Positions 32,357 to 42,354 are shown, counted from the stretch's first letter. The stretch is DNA of 64,000 nucleotides from an uncultured Lachnospiraceae bacterium (GCA_910577275.1 CAJTMW010000006.1:124001-188000); one strand, 5' to 3'. Numbers and translations: made by a program. Notes: generated by a model from the letters alone, not told the origin.

Positions 32357-35356
32357 ATGGATTTAGAAAAGCTAAAAGAACTTGTAATAAAATACAACAA
32401 ATACAGAAGCTATTACCATGATGCAAATAACAAGTATAATGAAACGGAATGCAGAGATGAATATATAAGTCCGTTATTGGAATGCTTCGGCTGGGATGTC
32501 CAAAATGTACAGGGAAAGCTGCCTCAATATAAAGAAGTAATAGTTGAAAGATTTTCAAACAGTGCAGAAAGGCCAGACTATTCACTGACACTTAACGGTG
32601 TCACAAAAATTTTCGTTGAAGCCAAAAAGCCATGTGTTGACATTACAGCAGAAACAGAACCGGCCAACCAGACGCGGAAATATGGCTGGAATGCAAATCA
32701 TGCTCTTTCTGTTTTGACCAATTTTGAAAATCTGATTATCTATGATACAACAAATCAGCCACAGGCAGATGACGATGCTAAAACATCATTGTACCGCAGA
32801 TATTATTTTGACGAATATGTTGAAAAACATCAGGAAATAGGGCAATTGATTTCTAAGGAGTCCGTATATAGCGGAAAATATGATGAATTTGTTAAAAACA
32901 ATTTTCAGGATAAAAATCGATACAGTACAGAAATTGACGAGACCTTTTTGAAACATATTAATAAATGGCGGTTAGAACTTGGCGAATATCTTTATCAAAA
33001 AGAGAACCGGTATAAAAATCTTCAGGTACTTAATGATGTTGTAGAGGATTTTATCAATCAAATTATATTTTTGCGCATCTGTGAGGACAGAAAGCTGCCT
33101 TTATATAAAAAATTATATGAGATGATTTCTAATAAAGAGGAGCTGCAGGCCGTTTTGACAGATACATTTAAAAAAGCGGATAAACGATATAATTCAGGTT
33201 TATTTGATGATAACAACATTATTTTTGACCTTAACAGCAATATTATCTTTGAAATGATTGAATCATTATATTATCCTAAAACACCTTATCTGTTTACAAT
33301 GATTGAACCGAATATTTTAGGGAAAATATATGAATCATTTCTTACAGAGAGTCTGACTGTTTCAGACAATAAAATTTGCCTGGCAAAAAAGAACGAATAC
33401 AGGCATAAATCGGTTGTGAGTACGCCAGTAGAAATTGTAAAATATATGGTTAAGAATACCCTGGAAACTATCTGCGCCGGTAAAACGCCAAAGGAAATAT
33501 TAAGGTTGAGAATTATTGATATTGCCTGCGGTTCGGGTATTTTTTTAGAAGAGGCATATCAATATTTAATTGATTACTGCGTCAAATGGTACATAGATAA
33601 TAATCCTTATTATCTTTTAGATACAGATAAAGGACAGAAGAAATTGCCTGTTGAGGATAAAAAGGAAATACTGCTTAACTGCATATTTGGCATCGATATA
33701 GATAATCATGCGGTGGAAGTAAGTAAATTTTCATTATTGCTTAAATTAATTGAAGACGAAACAGAACCTTCCATAAAAAATGCAACGCCGGTTCTGCCTG
33801 ATTTATCTTCAAATATAAAAGCCGGAAATGCGTTAATTACAAGAACTGATATTCAGGAAGAAAATCTATCGGTGGATGACCTGCTGACAATAAGACCTTT
33901 TGATTGGAATACCATTAACGATGGAAATAAGTTTGATGTAATACTCGGTAATCCTCCCTATGTAAAGACAGAGGATATCCACACTCTTTCCAAAGAAATT
34001 GAATTTAAAACCTATAAGAAAAAATATAAGAGCGCTTATAAACAATTTGATAAATATTTTTTGTTTGTTGAAAAGGCAATATCTTTATTAAATAATAATG
34101 GTATTTTGTGCTATATCATACCAAATAAATTTTATAAGATTGCCGCCGGCCAGGAATTAAGAAGACTGGTTTGTAAAAATGTAATGGCAATTGATGATTT
34201 CGGCGATGCCCAGCTATTTCCGGATAAAACAATATACAGTTCAATAGTCACGATTGGAGAAAAGAAATGCGACACATTGAATTATTCTTATGTTAAATCG
34301 ATTGTTGACCTTTGGGTTGGTCAAAATATTGAAAGCGTTAAAATCCAGAATGAAGACCTCTCACAAACTCCATGGAGTTTGTCGTCAGATATTGAATTTA
34401 TGAAGATAATGAATGATGTTCGGACAAAAACGATTCCGCTTTCAAATATTGCCGAAGTGTTCAACGGTATTCAGACAAGTGCGGAGCGCCCTGAAAAATT
34501 CTCTGATAAAAAAGAAGTTTACTGGTTTGATAATTCATGTATAGATTCTGAGGATAAAGATTATATATATGTACGCAAATATGGAAAGAAATATACAATT
34601 GAAAAGAATATACTAAAACCTTATTTCAAACCGACGAAGGCTTCCGAAAAAGGTATGGATACTTACTCTCTGCCTGATACAGATAAACGAATTATTTTCC
34701 CTTATGATAAAGAGGGTAAATTATACAATATCGAGACAATGAAGACAAGTTTTGCAGGTGCATTTGAATATCTGACAGACTGCTATGACAGGTTAATACC
34801 GAGGTGCCTAAATGACGGCATAGGAAGAGATGTGCCGGACGCCACCCCTGATACATGGTATAAATACGGAAGAACCCAGGCATTAACGGCCTTTATCAAT
34901 ACACCCAAGCTTATAGTCCGGGTATTAAGCAAAGAGCCAATGTATGCATTTGATGACAAAGATATGTTAATTGCCTCCGGCGGAACAGCCGGTTACTGTG
35001 CTGTCAGCAAATTGAATGGCAGTAATTATGCTCTGGAATATATCCAGGCATGGCTTGCGCATCCGTATACAGAAAAGCTCTTCCAGATTCAGGGAAGTGA
35101 TTTTGAAAATGGCTTTACAGCAAGAGGGACTTTTTTATTAAAAAGGCTACCGTTTGTTGTATTGAATTTTAGTGATGAAAAACAGAGAAATTTATATGAG
35201 AATGTCGTTTTGAAGACAAAGCAAATTTATAGATTAAATACGGAAATGAAAAGCCATCCTGACAAGATGTCAAAATGTATTCTGGCAAATGAGAAAAAGA
35301 ATCTAATTATAGAAATTCAGGAGTTAATTACCAGAGTATATCAGCAGAAATTTTAA
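32357..35356 (+). CDS. Type IIG restriction-modification enzyme, Eco57I-like (fused nuclease, methyltransferase, specificity)
   Basis: A 999-residue protein. The N-terminal part has a PD-(D/E)xK nuclease core: RPDYSL with Asp74, then IFVEAKKP with Glu88 and Lys90. The middle is an N6-adenine methyltransferase: motif I DIACGSGIF at 388-396 and motif IV NPPY at 532-535. The last 400 residues, including a SGGTAGYCAVSK segment, resemble a TaqI/Eco57I-type target-recognition region. It would cut unmodified foreign DNA a fixed distance from its site and methylate one strand. GGAGG is 5 nt before the ATG. The region is visibly AT-rich relative to its flanks, which suggests horizontal acquisition. 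Confidence 0.85.
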   Translation: MDLEKLKELVIKYNKYRSYYHDANNKYNETECRDEYISPLLECFGWDVQNVQGKLPQYKEVIVERFSNSAERPDYSLTLNGVTKIFVEAKKPCVDITAETEPANQTRKYGWNANHALSVLTNFENLIIYDTTNQPQADDDAKTSLYRRYYFDEYVEKHQEIGQLISKESVYSGKYDEFVKNNFQDKNRYSTEIDETFLKHINKWRLELGEYLYQKENRYKNLQVLNDVVEDFINQIIFLRICEDRKLPLYKKLYEMISNKEELQAVLTDTFKKADKRYNSGLFDDNNIIFDLNSNIIFEMIESLYYPKTPYLFTMIEPNILGKIYESFLTESLTVSDNKICLAKKNEYRHKSVVSTPVEIVKYMVKNTLETICAGKTPKEILRLRIIDIACGSGIFLEEAYQYLIDYCVKWYIDNNPYYLLDTDKGQKKLPVEDKKEILLNCIFGIDIDNHAVEVSKFSLLLKLIEDETEPSIKNATPVLPDLSSNIKAGNALITRTDIQEENLSVDDLLTIRPFDWNTINDGNKFDVILGNPPYVKTEDIHTLSKEIEFKTYKKKYKSAYKQFDKYFLFVEKAISLLNNNGILCYIIPNKFYKIAAGQELRRLVCKNVMAIDDFGDAQLFPDKTIYSSIVTIGEKKCDTLNYSYVKSIVDLWVGQNIESVKIQNEDLSQTPWSLSSDIEFMKIMNDVRTKTIPLSNIAEVFNGIQTSAERPEKFSDKKEVYWFDNSCIDSEDKDYIYVRKYGKKYTIEKNILKPYFKPTKASEKGMDTYSLPDTDKRIIFPYDKEGKLYNIETMKTSFAGAFEYLTDCYDRLIPRCLNDGIGRDVPDATPDTWYKYGRTQALTAFINTPKLIVRVLSKEPMYAFDDKDMLIASGGTAGYCAVSKLNGSNYALEYIQAWLAHPYTEKLFQIQGSDFENGFTARGTFLLKRLPFVVLNFSDEKQRNLYENVVLKTKQIYRLNTEMKSHPDKMSKCILANEKKNLIIEIQELITRVYQQKF

Positions 35357-35365
35357 GGTGATGAT

Positions 35366-36991
35366 ATGAAATTAAAAGAGGTCAGCTCTAAACAGAAGCT
35401 AAGAGGTGCATATTATACCCCCCTTCCCTTAGCTCAAATGATAGTAAATATATTTTCAGCAGAAAAAAGTATAAAAACAATTTTAGAACCAAGCTGCGGT
35501 GACGGTGTTTTCTTAGACGCCCTCATCGGTACATCGCTTGCAAATCAGCTTGAGGCTGTCACTTCGATAGAAATTGAGAAAGATGAAGCTCTCAGGCTTA
35601 AAGAGCGTTTAAAAAATTACCCATATATAACGGTTCTAAATCAGGACTTTTTTGATTTCCACCAAAAAAATAATGATAAAAAATATGACCTGATTTTAGG
35701 GAATCCCCCATACATCCGTTATCAGTATCTTGAGGAACAGCAAAGAGCTTTAATGGCAGCGCTTCTTACCTCTCAGGGGATGAAGTCGAATAAGCTGGTA
35801 AATACCTGGGTTGGTTTTATGGTCGCATGTGTTAATATGCTTTCAAATACAGGAAAAATAGCATTTGTAATTCCGGCAGAAATCCTTCAGGTTGCATATG
35901 CAGAAGATTTGAGACTGTTTCTCGCGAAACATCTTTCAAAAATTACATTAATTACATTTGAAGAACTTGTGTTTCCTGATATAGAACAGGAAATCGTGGT
36001 TTTCATCGGTGAAAAAGATAATGACGAAAAAGGAATCAGAATCATAGAATTAAACAATCTGGATGACCTGAAAGAATTTAATATCACCGCAAACGGTTTT
36101 CAACGGCTGCAACATGTACATGAAAAATGGACAAAATATTTTACTGATGCCAAAGAAAATGTGCTCGTGTCCAGGATACGTTCAGATAAACGTTTTCAAA
36201 GGTTATCGGATAGCGTATTAATAAATGTAGGAATTACAACCGGAAACAATAAATATTTCTCAGTAACACAGGATACCGTGGATGAATATGATTTACAGGA
36301 TATCGTAAAGCCTTTGATTGGAAGAAGTGCGCATGCCCATAGTATCTATTTTGAAAAGGAGGACTGGAAAAAGAATGTTGATGCAGGCAAGGCTGCATAT
36401 TTAATTGATTTTCCGGAACTGGATTTTGAAAAATATCCGGAAAAGCACAGGGAATATATTAAAGCCGGTGAGGAAAAGAATGCTCACAAAGGCTATAAAT
36501 GCTCTATCAGAGAACGCTGGTACCGTATACCATCTATCTGGATTCCGGATGCTTTTTTCCTGAGGAGAAATAATCTGTATCCTAAATTCGTATTAAACTG
36601 CTGTGACGCCGTATCAACAGATACGATGCACAGGATTAAATTTAATGAAGGTATTGAACCGGAGAGGATACTTCTTTCATATTACAACAGTATTTCGTTT
36701 GCTTTTACTGAATTATGCGGACGAAGTTATGGCGGCGGGGTGCTTGAGATATTACCCGGTGAAGTCGGAAATATTCTGGTGCCTAAATTAGATGATATCC
36801 CTATAGACAGAATAAAAAAAATTCTAAAGCGAGTGGATCGGATTATCAGAGATGGCGATTCAATCGAAAAAGCCCTGGATATCGTTGACAGTGAAATACT
36901 AATTAACGACCTGGGAATTTCAGCAAAATTGTGCACAGACGCCCGGGGTATTTGGAAAAAATTACAGAGCAGGCGGTTAAAACGGGGATAA
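35366..36991 (+). CDS. Adenine-specific DNA methyltransferase, Eco57I-type companion
   Basis: A 541-residue protein 9 nt downstream of the restriction enzyme, with an AAGGTG site. GAYYTP at 14-19 (motif X), EPSCGDGVF at 41-49 (motif I, SAM binding) and NPPY at 113-116 (motif IV, catalytic) define a gamma-class N6-adenine methyltransferase. The C-terminal two thirds is a probable recognition domain. No nuclease motif is seen. A stand-alone methyltransferase beside a bifunctional enzyme is the arrangement known for Eco57I and AcuI, where it protects both strands of an asymmetric site. Same AT-rich composition as its partner. Confidence 0.85.
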   Translation: MKLKEVSSKQKLRGAYYTPLPLAQMIVNIFSAEKSIKTILEPSCGDGVFLDALIGTSLANQLEAVTSIEIEKDEALRLKERLKNYPYITVLNQDFFDFHQKNNDKKYDLILGNPPYIRYQYLEEQQRALMAALLTSQGMKSNKLVNTWVGFMVACVNMLSNTGKIAFVIPAEILQVAYAEDLRLFLAKHLSKITLITFEELVFPDIEQEIVVFIGEKDNDEKGIRIIELNNLDDLKEFNITANGFQRLQHVHEKWTKYFTDAKENVLVSRIRSDKRFQRLSDSVLINVGITTGNNKYFSVTQDTVDEYDLQDIVKPLIGRSAHAHSIYFEKEDWKKNVDAGKAAYLIDFPELDFEKYPEKHREYIKAGEEKNAHKGYKCSIRERWYRIPSIWIPDAFFLRRNNLYPKFVLNCCDAVSTDTMHRIKFNEGIEPERILLSYYNSISFAFTELCGRSYGGGVLEILPGEVGNILVPKLDDIPIDRIKKILKRVDRIIRDGDSIEKALDIVDSEILINDLGISAKLCTDARGIWKKLQSRRLKRG

Positions 36992-37019
36992 AGTTGAAAC
37001 CCTCTCCGCCTGCCAGAAG

Positions 37020-37060
37020 AAGGGGCAGTCGTATTTATAAACAAAAGTACGCCGCCCCTT
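37020..37060. terminator. Hairpin between the methyltransferase and the convergent lipoprotein
   Basis: AAGGGGC and GCCCCTT form a 7-bp outer stem, and CGTA/TACG an inner one. It could end transcripts from both sides, but neither side shows a clear U-run. Confidence 0.45.
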
Positions 37061-37064
37061 GCCA

Positions 37065-39398
37065 TCACATATTCTCGCTCACATAAATCCGAACGCGGTT
37101 CTGTATCACGTCCGCCACATCCTCCACGCTTTTCTGTCCGCTGTAGTAAGCCTGCGCTTCCTCATTTATGATTTTGGTAATCGCATCGTCCTCCACATAG
37201 AAAGCCGGTGTCGCCTTCTTCAACAAATCAAGTGTCGCGTTAATTTCATCCCATGTCAGGGCATGATACTGAAACTCCCATCCATCCTCAAATATATCGA
37301 CAGGAAACCGGTCCGGCAGCGTCTGGCTGTCTTCCTCTATTCTATATTCCGCCACCATATCCAGCGTCTTTCTAAGGGCCGGAAAACCGCGGTGGAAGCT
37401 GTACAGTGCGGAAACCTTCTCCCTTTCCATATTGTCGGTGTCTCGCCGCTTCAAAACGCTTTCTATAAATTTCCATGCCCCGCTTTTATTTTTCGATGCA
37501 GCCGTAATTCCAAAGGCATTTTCGGTAAACAGCAGGGTTCCTCCCTCTCCGTCTTCGGTGGGAAAGCCGATACACACCCCGTTTTCCTCAAACATCCCCT
37601 CATATAGCTGGAGCGAACGCAGTTCATCTATGTCCGCTATGGCAAACAATACCTGTCCGTTATGAATTTTGACAGGCAGGGAATCCTCCCCCTGTCCGCC
37701 CGCCGCATCGTCAAGGAAGCGTTTTACAAGCTCAAGAAGTTCCTTAAATGTGTCCGAATCAAAATGACACTCGCCGGTGTCCCGGTCAATAAAGGTATCC
37801 TCGTTAAACATCATAAGGTACTGCATCATTTCTTCTTTCGTTATCCCGTCAAAGGGCAGCGCTCCGGGATTGTTACGGGCGGCTGCAAGCAGTCCCTCCA
37901 AAGACAGGCCGCCGCCTGATGTCCCGTCTCCCACTACCGTCTGCAAAGTGAAGCTCTCCGGGATTCCCACCAGAGTGCCGTCAAATGTATATACCCCCAG
38001 TATTCCGTCCACAAAGTCGGAGCTGTCAAAGGCTTCCGATTCCTCCAGCCAGGGTGCTAAATCCTCAAAAACCCCCTGCCGGGAAAGCCTCTGTGCGTTG
38101 ACGCCGGACAAGTCAATGATGTCCATGGCCTCCCCCGCCAGTATGGCGTTATAAAGGTTCGTCAAAATTTCATAATTTTTCACGGTGAGATGGTACTGAT
38201 TATTGCTCCTGTTGAACTTTACCGCCAAAGCGGTCAGAGAGCTTCCCCCGTTCACGGAGACGAGCACCATGTTTTCCTTCTGTGGGGCATCCTCCGTCCT
38301 CATTTTATCGAGTATTACAACGCTCCTGTCCTCATTCTCCCAGTCCTCTACCACCGCATAATATCTGCCGTCCGCCGACAGGCCGAAGTTTCTTACAAAA
38401 TATCCGTTGATATCGCTGTCCGCCCAGTCGAACAGCTCCTCCTTTTTCTGCGAAGCTAAATCGTATCCATAGACAGAAATATCGTCATATAAATAGAGGT
38501 CGTAGTTTCCGCTCTTATCTTGCGGCGCCAAATCCTCGTCTTTCTGCGGGAAATCCCCACCTGGCTGCGTACGGACTCCGCCCGGCTCCTTTCCCCCGCC
38601 AATTCCGCTGATATCGGGAAAATCCTTTATAAATTCCGTCATCTGACAGCTCTCAAAGTTTACCTCCATCAAAGTGCAGGAATCCGCATTTTCCCCTTTG
38701 CCGACGCAGACATAGAGCTTGTCGCCCTCCCCGTCTGCGACGCCCTTAACCTGAATGCTTTCCTCTGTGTCATAAGGTATGGAGCCGTGAAAGTTTCCGT
38801 TTTCATCATACAGCCAGATACCGGTGTCTTCGGTAAAGATATAGCTCCTTCCCCGCCCGTCCGCTGCAAGCTTTCTTATGGAAGTTTCTCTCCCCAACTG
38901 CTCTGTAATCTCTCCTGAAAAGATATTATTCCCCTCCAAATCAAATCTGCATAAAAAACGCCGCAGCTTGCTAAAATCCGCGGGATAGGCGTTGACCACC
39001 ATACATACGCTGTAATCCTGATTGAACGCATAAGCGCTGATTTCCCGTATTTTCCCATCCGCCGGCCATTCAACAGGCGCTCTGTCCAGCTCCTTGTTTT
39101 TTACGGAATACCGGCAGATATTCTGCGTATTGCCATCTATTTCCCCGTTCATTGAAATGTAGCAGATATATCCGCCTATAAACCGCATATTTCCGTAGTC
39201 GGCTTTTTCATCCCAGGTTTCTATCATTTCGGGTACATAAACCCATTCCCTCTCCTTCTCCTTAATGCTGCCAACCGCCTGATTTCCCTTTGTAACATCG
39301 GCATTATCCGACTCAGCCGTGCCGCATGCTGTCAGAAAAACAGACAGGCATATTACCAGACGGCACATCAAAATTTTCATTTTCCCGTTCATATTCAT
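37065..39398 (-). CDS. Large lipoprotein: beta-propeller-like region plus solute-binding domain
   Basis: A 777-residue lipoprotein started at ATG 39398 (AGGG 8 nt upstream). The signal ends LTAC, so Cys25 is lipidated. Residues of about 50-370 read as repeated beta-strand units (for example DYSVCMVVNAYP, GDKLYVCVGKG, GRYYAVVEDW), suggesting a propeller. Residues of about 385-760 resemble a type-1 sugar-binding protein (SLTALAVKFNRSNNQYHL, IDLSGVNAQRL, NAFGITAASKNKSGAWKFIE). No permease genes are adjacent, so it may act as a sensor or scavenger rather than in transport. Downstream of a GHKL kinase gene on the same strand. Confidence 0.72.
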   Translation of the reverse strand: MNMNGKMKILMCRLVICLSVFLTACGTAESDNADVTKGNQAVGSIKEKEREWVYVPEMIETWDEKADYGNMRFIGGYICYISMNGEIDGNTQNICRYSVKNKELDRAPVEWPADGKIREISAYAFNQDYSVCMVVNAYPADFSKLRRFLCRFDLEGNNIFSGEITEQLGRETSIRKLAADGRGRSYIFTEDTGIWLYDENGNFHGSIPYDTEESIQVKGVADGEGDKLYVCVGKGENADSCTLMEVNFESCQMTEFIKDFPDISGIGGGKEPGGVRTQPGGDFPQKDEDLAPQDKSGNYDLYLYDDISVYGYDLASQKKEELFDWADSDINGYFVRNFGLSADGRYYAVVEDWENEDRSVVILDKMRTEDAPQKENMVLVSVNGGSSLTALAVKFNRSNNQYHLTVKNYEILTNLYNAILAGEAMDIIDLSGVNAQRLSRQGVFEDLAPWLEESEAFDSSDFVDGILGVYTFDGTLVGIPESFTLQTVVGDGTSGGGLSLEGLLAAARNNPGALPFDGITKEEMMQYLMMFNEDTFIDRDTGECHFDSDTFKELLELVKRFLDDAAGGQGEDSLPVKIHNGQVLFAIADIDELRSLQLYEGMFEENGVCIGFPTEDGEGGTLLFTENAFGITAASKNKSGAWKFIESVLKRRDTDNMEREKVSALYSFHRGFPALRKTLDMVAEYRIEEDSQTLPDRFPVDIFEDGWEFQYHALTWDEINATLDLLKKATPAFYVEDDAITKIINEEAQAYYSGQKSVEDVADVIQNRVRIYVSENM

Positions 39399-39500
39399 AA
39401 AAAAGACCCTGCCTTTCATTAGTTTTGGCTTTGACTTTATCACAGCAGGGTTCTTTGTGCCGTTTCATGTCATAATTAATATATATTTTTGTAAAAATTA

Positions 39501-39536
39501 ATGAGAGCCTGACCCTCTCTGTCATCATGCTCTCAT
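39501..39536 (-). terminator. Terminator after the first GHKL kinase gene
   Basis: Perfect 8-bp arms ATGAGAGC and GCTCTCAT, 20-nt loop, followed on the minus strand by TAATTTTTAC. It separates the kinase from the large lipoprotein gene. Confidence 0.65.
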
Positions 39537-39557
39537 CTTTTCAAATCCTCCATGTCT

Positions 39558-40832
39558 TTATTTTTCCATTTTTGACATATACAAAATCAGGTTCACACAA
39601 AAAATGTCCTCCTGCTGTGTGATTGCCATGGTTCCGTTATATTTGTCCACGATTCTTTTCACATTCTTTAATCCGATTCCATGCTGCTCCTTAACCGGCT
39701 TTGTTGTCGGGAAAGCTCCATTCCCTCCCTGCTGCAACTGCGGACGGCTATGGGAGACGTCGAAGCTGTTTTCAATTTTTATTTTCAAAACTCCTCTTTT
39801 TAACGTGATAAAAAGACCCAGATATTTTTTGTCCGTCTGCCCTGCCGCCTCAATGGCATTTTCAAGCAGATTTCCAAGAAGTACGTTGATGTCAAAAGAA
39901 TGCCTGACCTCCTCCGGCAGCATGACCTTTACCTCAACGGTTTCCAGTTCCTTTTCTGCCCTTTGCAGCATATAGTTCAGTACGCTGTCTATTTCTGTAT
40001 TTCCCGAGGCGATAAGTTCTTTCGGATTTTGAGCAAAGGCTCCCATCCGGTCAATATATTCCTGTATTTCCGGTACGCCGTGCTTATTCGCCAGCAGCAT
40101 CAGTTCATTCAAATGGTGCTTCATATCATGCCGCAAAGCCTTTATTCTTTCTTCACCCTGCCGGATAACCTTAAGCTGGTTAGCATATATCTCCACTTGC
40201 GTCTTAAGCATTTCCGCCTCATACTTTTGTGTAATATAGTGAAGTAATAAATTGTAGAGATACAGCATGAAAAAATTCATAATCATCAGACCCAGACTGG
40301 CAACGGCAAGTCCGGCTCCCTGGCAGGCGTCCGAATATATCAGAATCCCAATGATTAAAATACTGCACACGGGCGCTGATATCAGTGAAAAATTCAAAGA
40401 CGCCTCCGTATTCTTATGAATCGTAATAATTTTTTCAACCACAAGCTCACAGACAAAAATAAGAAAAATCGATATGATATCGTAAATCTGACTGTGCACT
40501 TCTCCGTCCCGGTAATTGATAAACAACGAAATTGCCGCCACGTCGCATCCGCAGTTTACCAGATAAATCGAGCAGGTTACAAACAGATTTGTTTTAACGG
40601 ACTTTGTGTGCAGCCTCACGATTGCGCTTATTCCCGCCAGATTACAGATGATATTTATCCAGGCGGTATGAAGTTCCCAGAATAACACGGTATTTATAAT
40701 GTAAAAACAGGCGCAGACAAATATTTTTTTCCTGTTTCCGTTTTCTTCCTTTCCTAAAAATACCGACACAAACCGGTCAATCAGAAATATTCTGAAAAGA
40801 TTTGTCAATGCGCAGATAATAAAATCCGTCAT
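39558..40832 (-). CDS. GHKL-type sensor histidine kinase (AgrC-like)
   Basis: A 424-residue protein. Six or so membrane helices fill residues 1-200, followed by a coiled region and LRHDMKHHLNELMLL, in which the first His is the phosphoacceptor. The ATPase part has LGNLLENAIEAAG (N-box) and KEQHGIGLKNVKRIVDKY (G-box). This is the agr/ComD-type architecture that senses peptides through the membrane domain. Its ATG overlaps (ATGA) the end of the split regulator, so translation would normally be coupled. No agrB or agrD gene is next to it. Confidence 0.85.
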   Translation of the reverse strand: MTDFIICALTNLFRIFLIDRFVSVFLGKEENGNRKKIFVCACFYIINTVLFWELHTAWINIICNLAGISAIVRLHTKSVKTNLFVTCSIYLVNCGCDVAAISLFINYRDGEVHSQIYDIISIFLIFVCELVVEKIITIHKNTEASLNFSLISAPVCSILIIGILIYSDACQGAGLAVASLGLMIMNFFMLYLYNLLLHYITQKYEAEMLKTQVEIYANQLKVIRQGEERIKALRHDMKHHLNELMLLANKHGVPEIQEYIDRMGAFAQNPKELIASGNTEIDSVLNYMLQRAEKELETVEVKVMLPEEVRHSFDINVLLGNLLENAIEAAGQTDKKYLGLFITLKRGVLKIKIENSFDVSHSRPQLQQGGNGAFPTTKPVKEQHGIGLKNVKRIVDKYNGTMAITQQEDIFCVNLILYMSKMEK

Positions 40833-41539
40833 ATCTGTTCTTCCCTCAAAATTCTCTCCCGCACCGCTTTCCGTCTGGCCGGGCTAATCGTCAGAATCGT
40901 ACCGTCCATCATCTCCACCATTTCATAGGTATACCGGAAAACATATTCCGTGTTTACAATATAAGACTGATGTATTACGATAAAGTCTTCCGATAACCGC
41001 TTTGCGGCTTCCTTCAATCTTCCGTAAAATTCAAACGTCTCCTTTTGTGTCACGACCCTGATTTTCCGTCCCTCGCTTCCCAGATAGACAATGTCCCCCA
41101 TAGGAACATAATAATACTCTCTTCCCTGCTAAAATTCAAATTTTTCCTTTTTCTTATTGATGATTCTGACTGCCGTTTCAATAGTCTCGTTTATCTGCTC
41201 CTGCAGGATTGGCTTCACCAGAAAATCCAACGGCTGGGTCTTGAATAACTGCTGTGCGTAAGATGCTTTCCCTGAAATGTAAACAATCTGCATCCCCCTG
41301 TCATCCAGCTGCTTTCTGATATAATTCCCCACTTCTATCCCCGTTATCTTAAACAGCTCAATATCCAGAAACAAAATATCCAGATGATTTCCGGCTTTCA
41401 GGTAATCCTTAAGCCCCTCTCCCGTATACCAGATATTGACGGTAATCTGAATGTTATTTTCACCCGCATACTGCAAAAGCATATTTTCAATAGAAGTACA
41501 AATATTTTCCCCGTCGTCGCAAATTCCTATATCGTACAT
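40829..41539 (-). pseudogene. REC-LytTR response regulator split by an in-frame amber codon
   Basis: From the ATG at 41539 (AAAGGAGG close upstream) the receiver domain reads normally, with Asp59 in LFLDI and Lys in FLVKP, and ends EKFEF then TAG at 41129-41131. The frame then continues unbroken as QGREYYYVPMGDIVYLG into a full LytTR domain (IHQSYIVN, ISPARRKAVRE) and stops at 40829. Uninterrupted, the product would be about 236 residues, the normal AgrA/LytR length. The only lesion visible is one stop codon. Either this is a recent inactivation, the TAG is read through, or the halves are made separately; no good ribosome site precedes an in-frame start of the second half. Confidence 0.8.
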
Positions 41540-41610
41540 AAACCTCCTTTTCGTAAAACAATTCAGGCAGAGGAAACATCCCCTGCCCAAAACTCTTTCA
41601 CCAGTTTTCT

Positions 41611-42354
41611 TTACCCTTTCGTATTATACTTACTCCCTCCCGTCAGCATATCGAAGATATCGCTTCCGTACCTGTCATAAGTATAATTCCCCGCATACTG
41701 CGTCTTATTTAAAACCGCCAGATTCGTCTCCGCGTTTGCCTCGACGTCTTTGGCTCTTTTTCCAACGTTATCAATAAAGGAACCTGACGAGCCCAGAACC
41801 TTCTTTATCTTCTGGACATCGCTTTTCTTAAATTCCTCCCCATTCACCGACAGCGTTCCGTCGTCCTTCATGGTGATTCCCAGCTTTTCCAAATCGGACT
41901 TTGAATTATCATAGTAATTCTTAAGCTGGCTCAAATAAATCTGATTGACCTTTCCGCCTTCGTCCTTCATGCCCTTGACCATAACGTTAAAGTCGTTGAC
42001 AAAACTGTTGACCTTTGAAAGAGCGTCCTCCCTGTAGCCGGTAATCTCCTCCTCCGTCATCTTATCCCATTCCTTATCCGGCAGAGCCAGCAGATTCTTT
42101 ACACAGGACTGCACGCTTCCGGCTGCTTTTTTGATGGTGGTGTAATATTCCTTCGATTTTGCGTCGGCAGCGCTTAAGCTGTTCTGGTTTTTGGACTGGT
42201 TCTTAATGGCATTCAACCGGGAATCCTTGCCATTGCTTCCGCTGCTGTTACGTAGTACGGAGCCGATTGCCGCGCTCTGCGACCTTGACCGGGATTTTGC
42301 ACGGCTGATAAGTCTGTTTTGTGTGATAAGTGAACTGATTCCGTTTAAACTCAT
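41611..42354 (-). CDS. FliD-C-like protein encoded with a GHKL kinase
   Basis: A 247-residue protein of uncertain family. Residues 1-70 are Ser/Asn/Lys-rich and probably disordered. From about residue 70, the pattern YREDALSKVNSFVNDFNVMV, then LGITMKDDGTLSVNGEEF, resembles the C-terminal core of the flagellar cap protein FliD, where LGI-x-DDGTLS is characteristic. No other flagellar gene is seen in the window. The ATG directly abuts the stop of the GHKL kinase gene (TAAATG), sharing an AAGGAG site, so it is tied to signalling. It lacks a Sec signal peptide, as FliD does. The similarity is by eye and modest. Confidence 0.55.
   Translation of the reverse strand: MSLNGISSLITQNRLISRAKSRSRSQSAAIGSVLRNSSGSNGKDSRLNAIKNQSKNQNSLSAADAKSKEYYTTIKKAAGSVQSCVKNLLALPDKEWDKMTEEEITGYREDALSKVNSFVNDFNVMVKGMKDEGGKVNQIYLSQLKNYYDNSKSDLEKLGITMKDDGTLSVNGEEFKKSDVQKIKKVLGSSGSFIDNVGKRAKDVEANAETNLAVLNKTQYAGNYTYDRYGSDIFDMLTGGSKYNTKG

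Noticed and set aside
32357..36991. BREX- or DISARM-type defence locus
   Set aside because: Only a nuclease-methyltransferase fusion and one methyltransferase are present; no PglZ, Lon-like, helicase or phosphodiesterase gene accompanies them.
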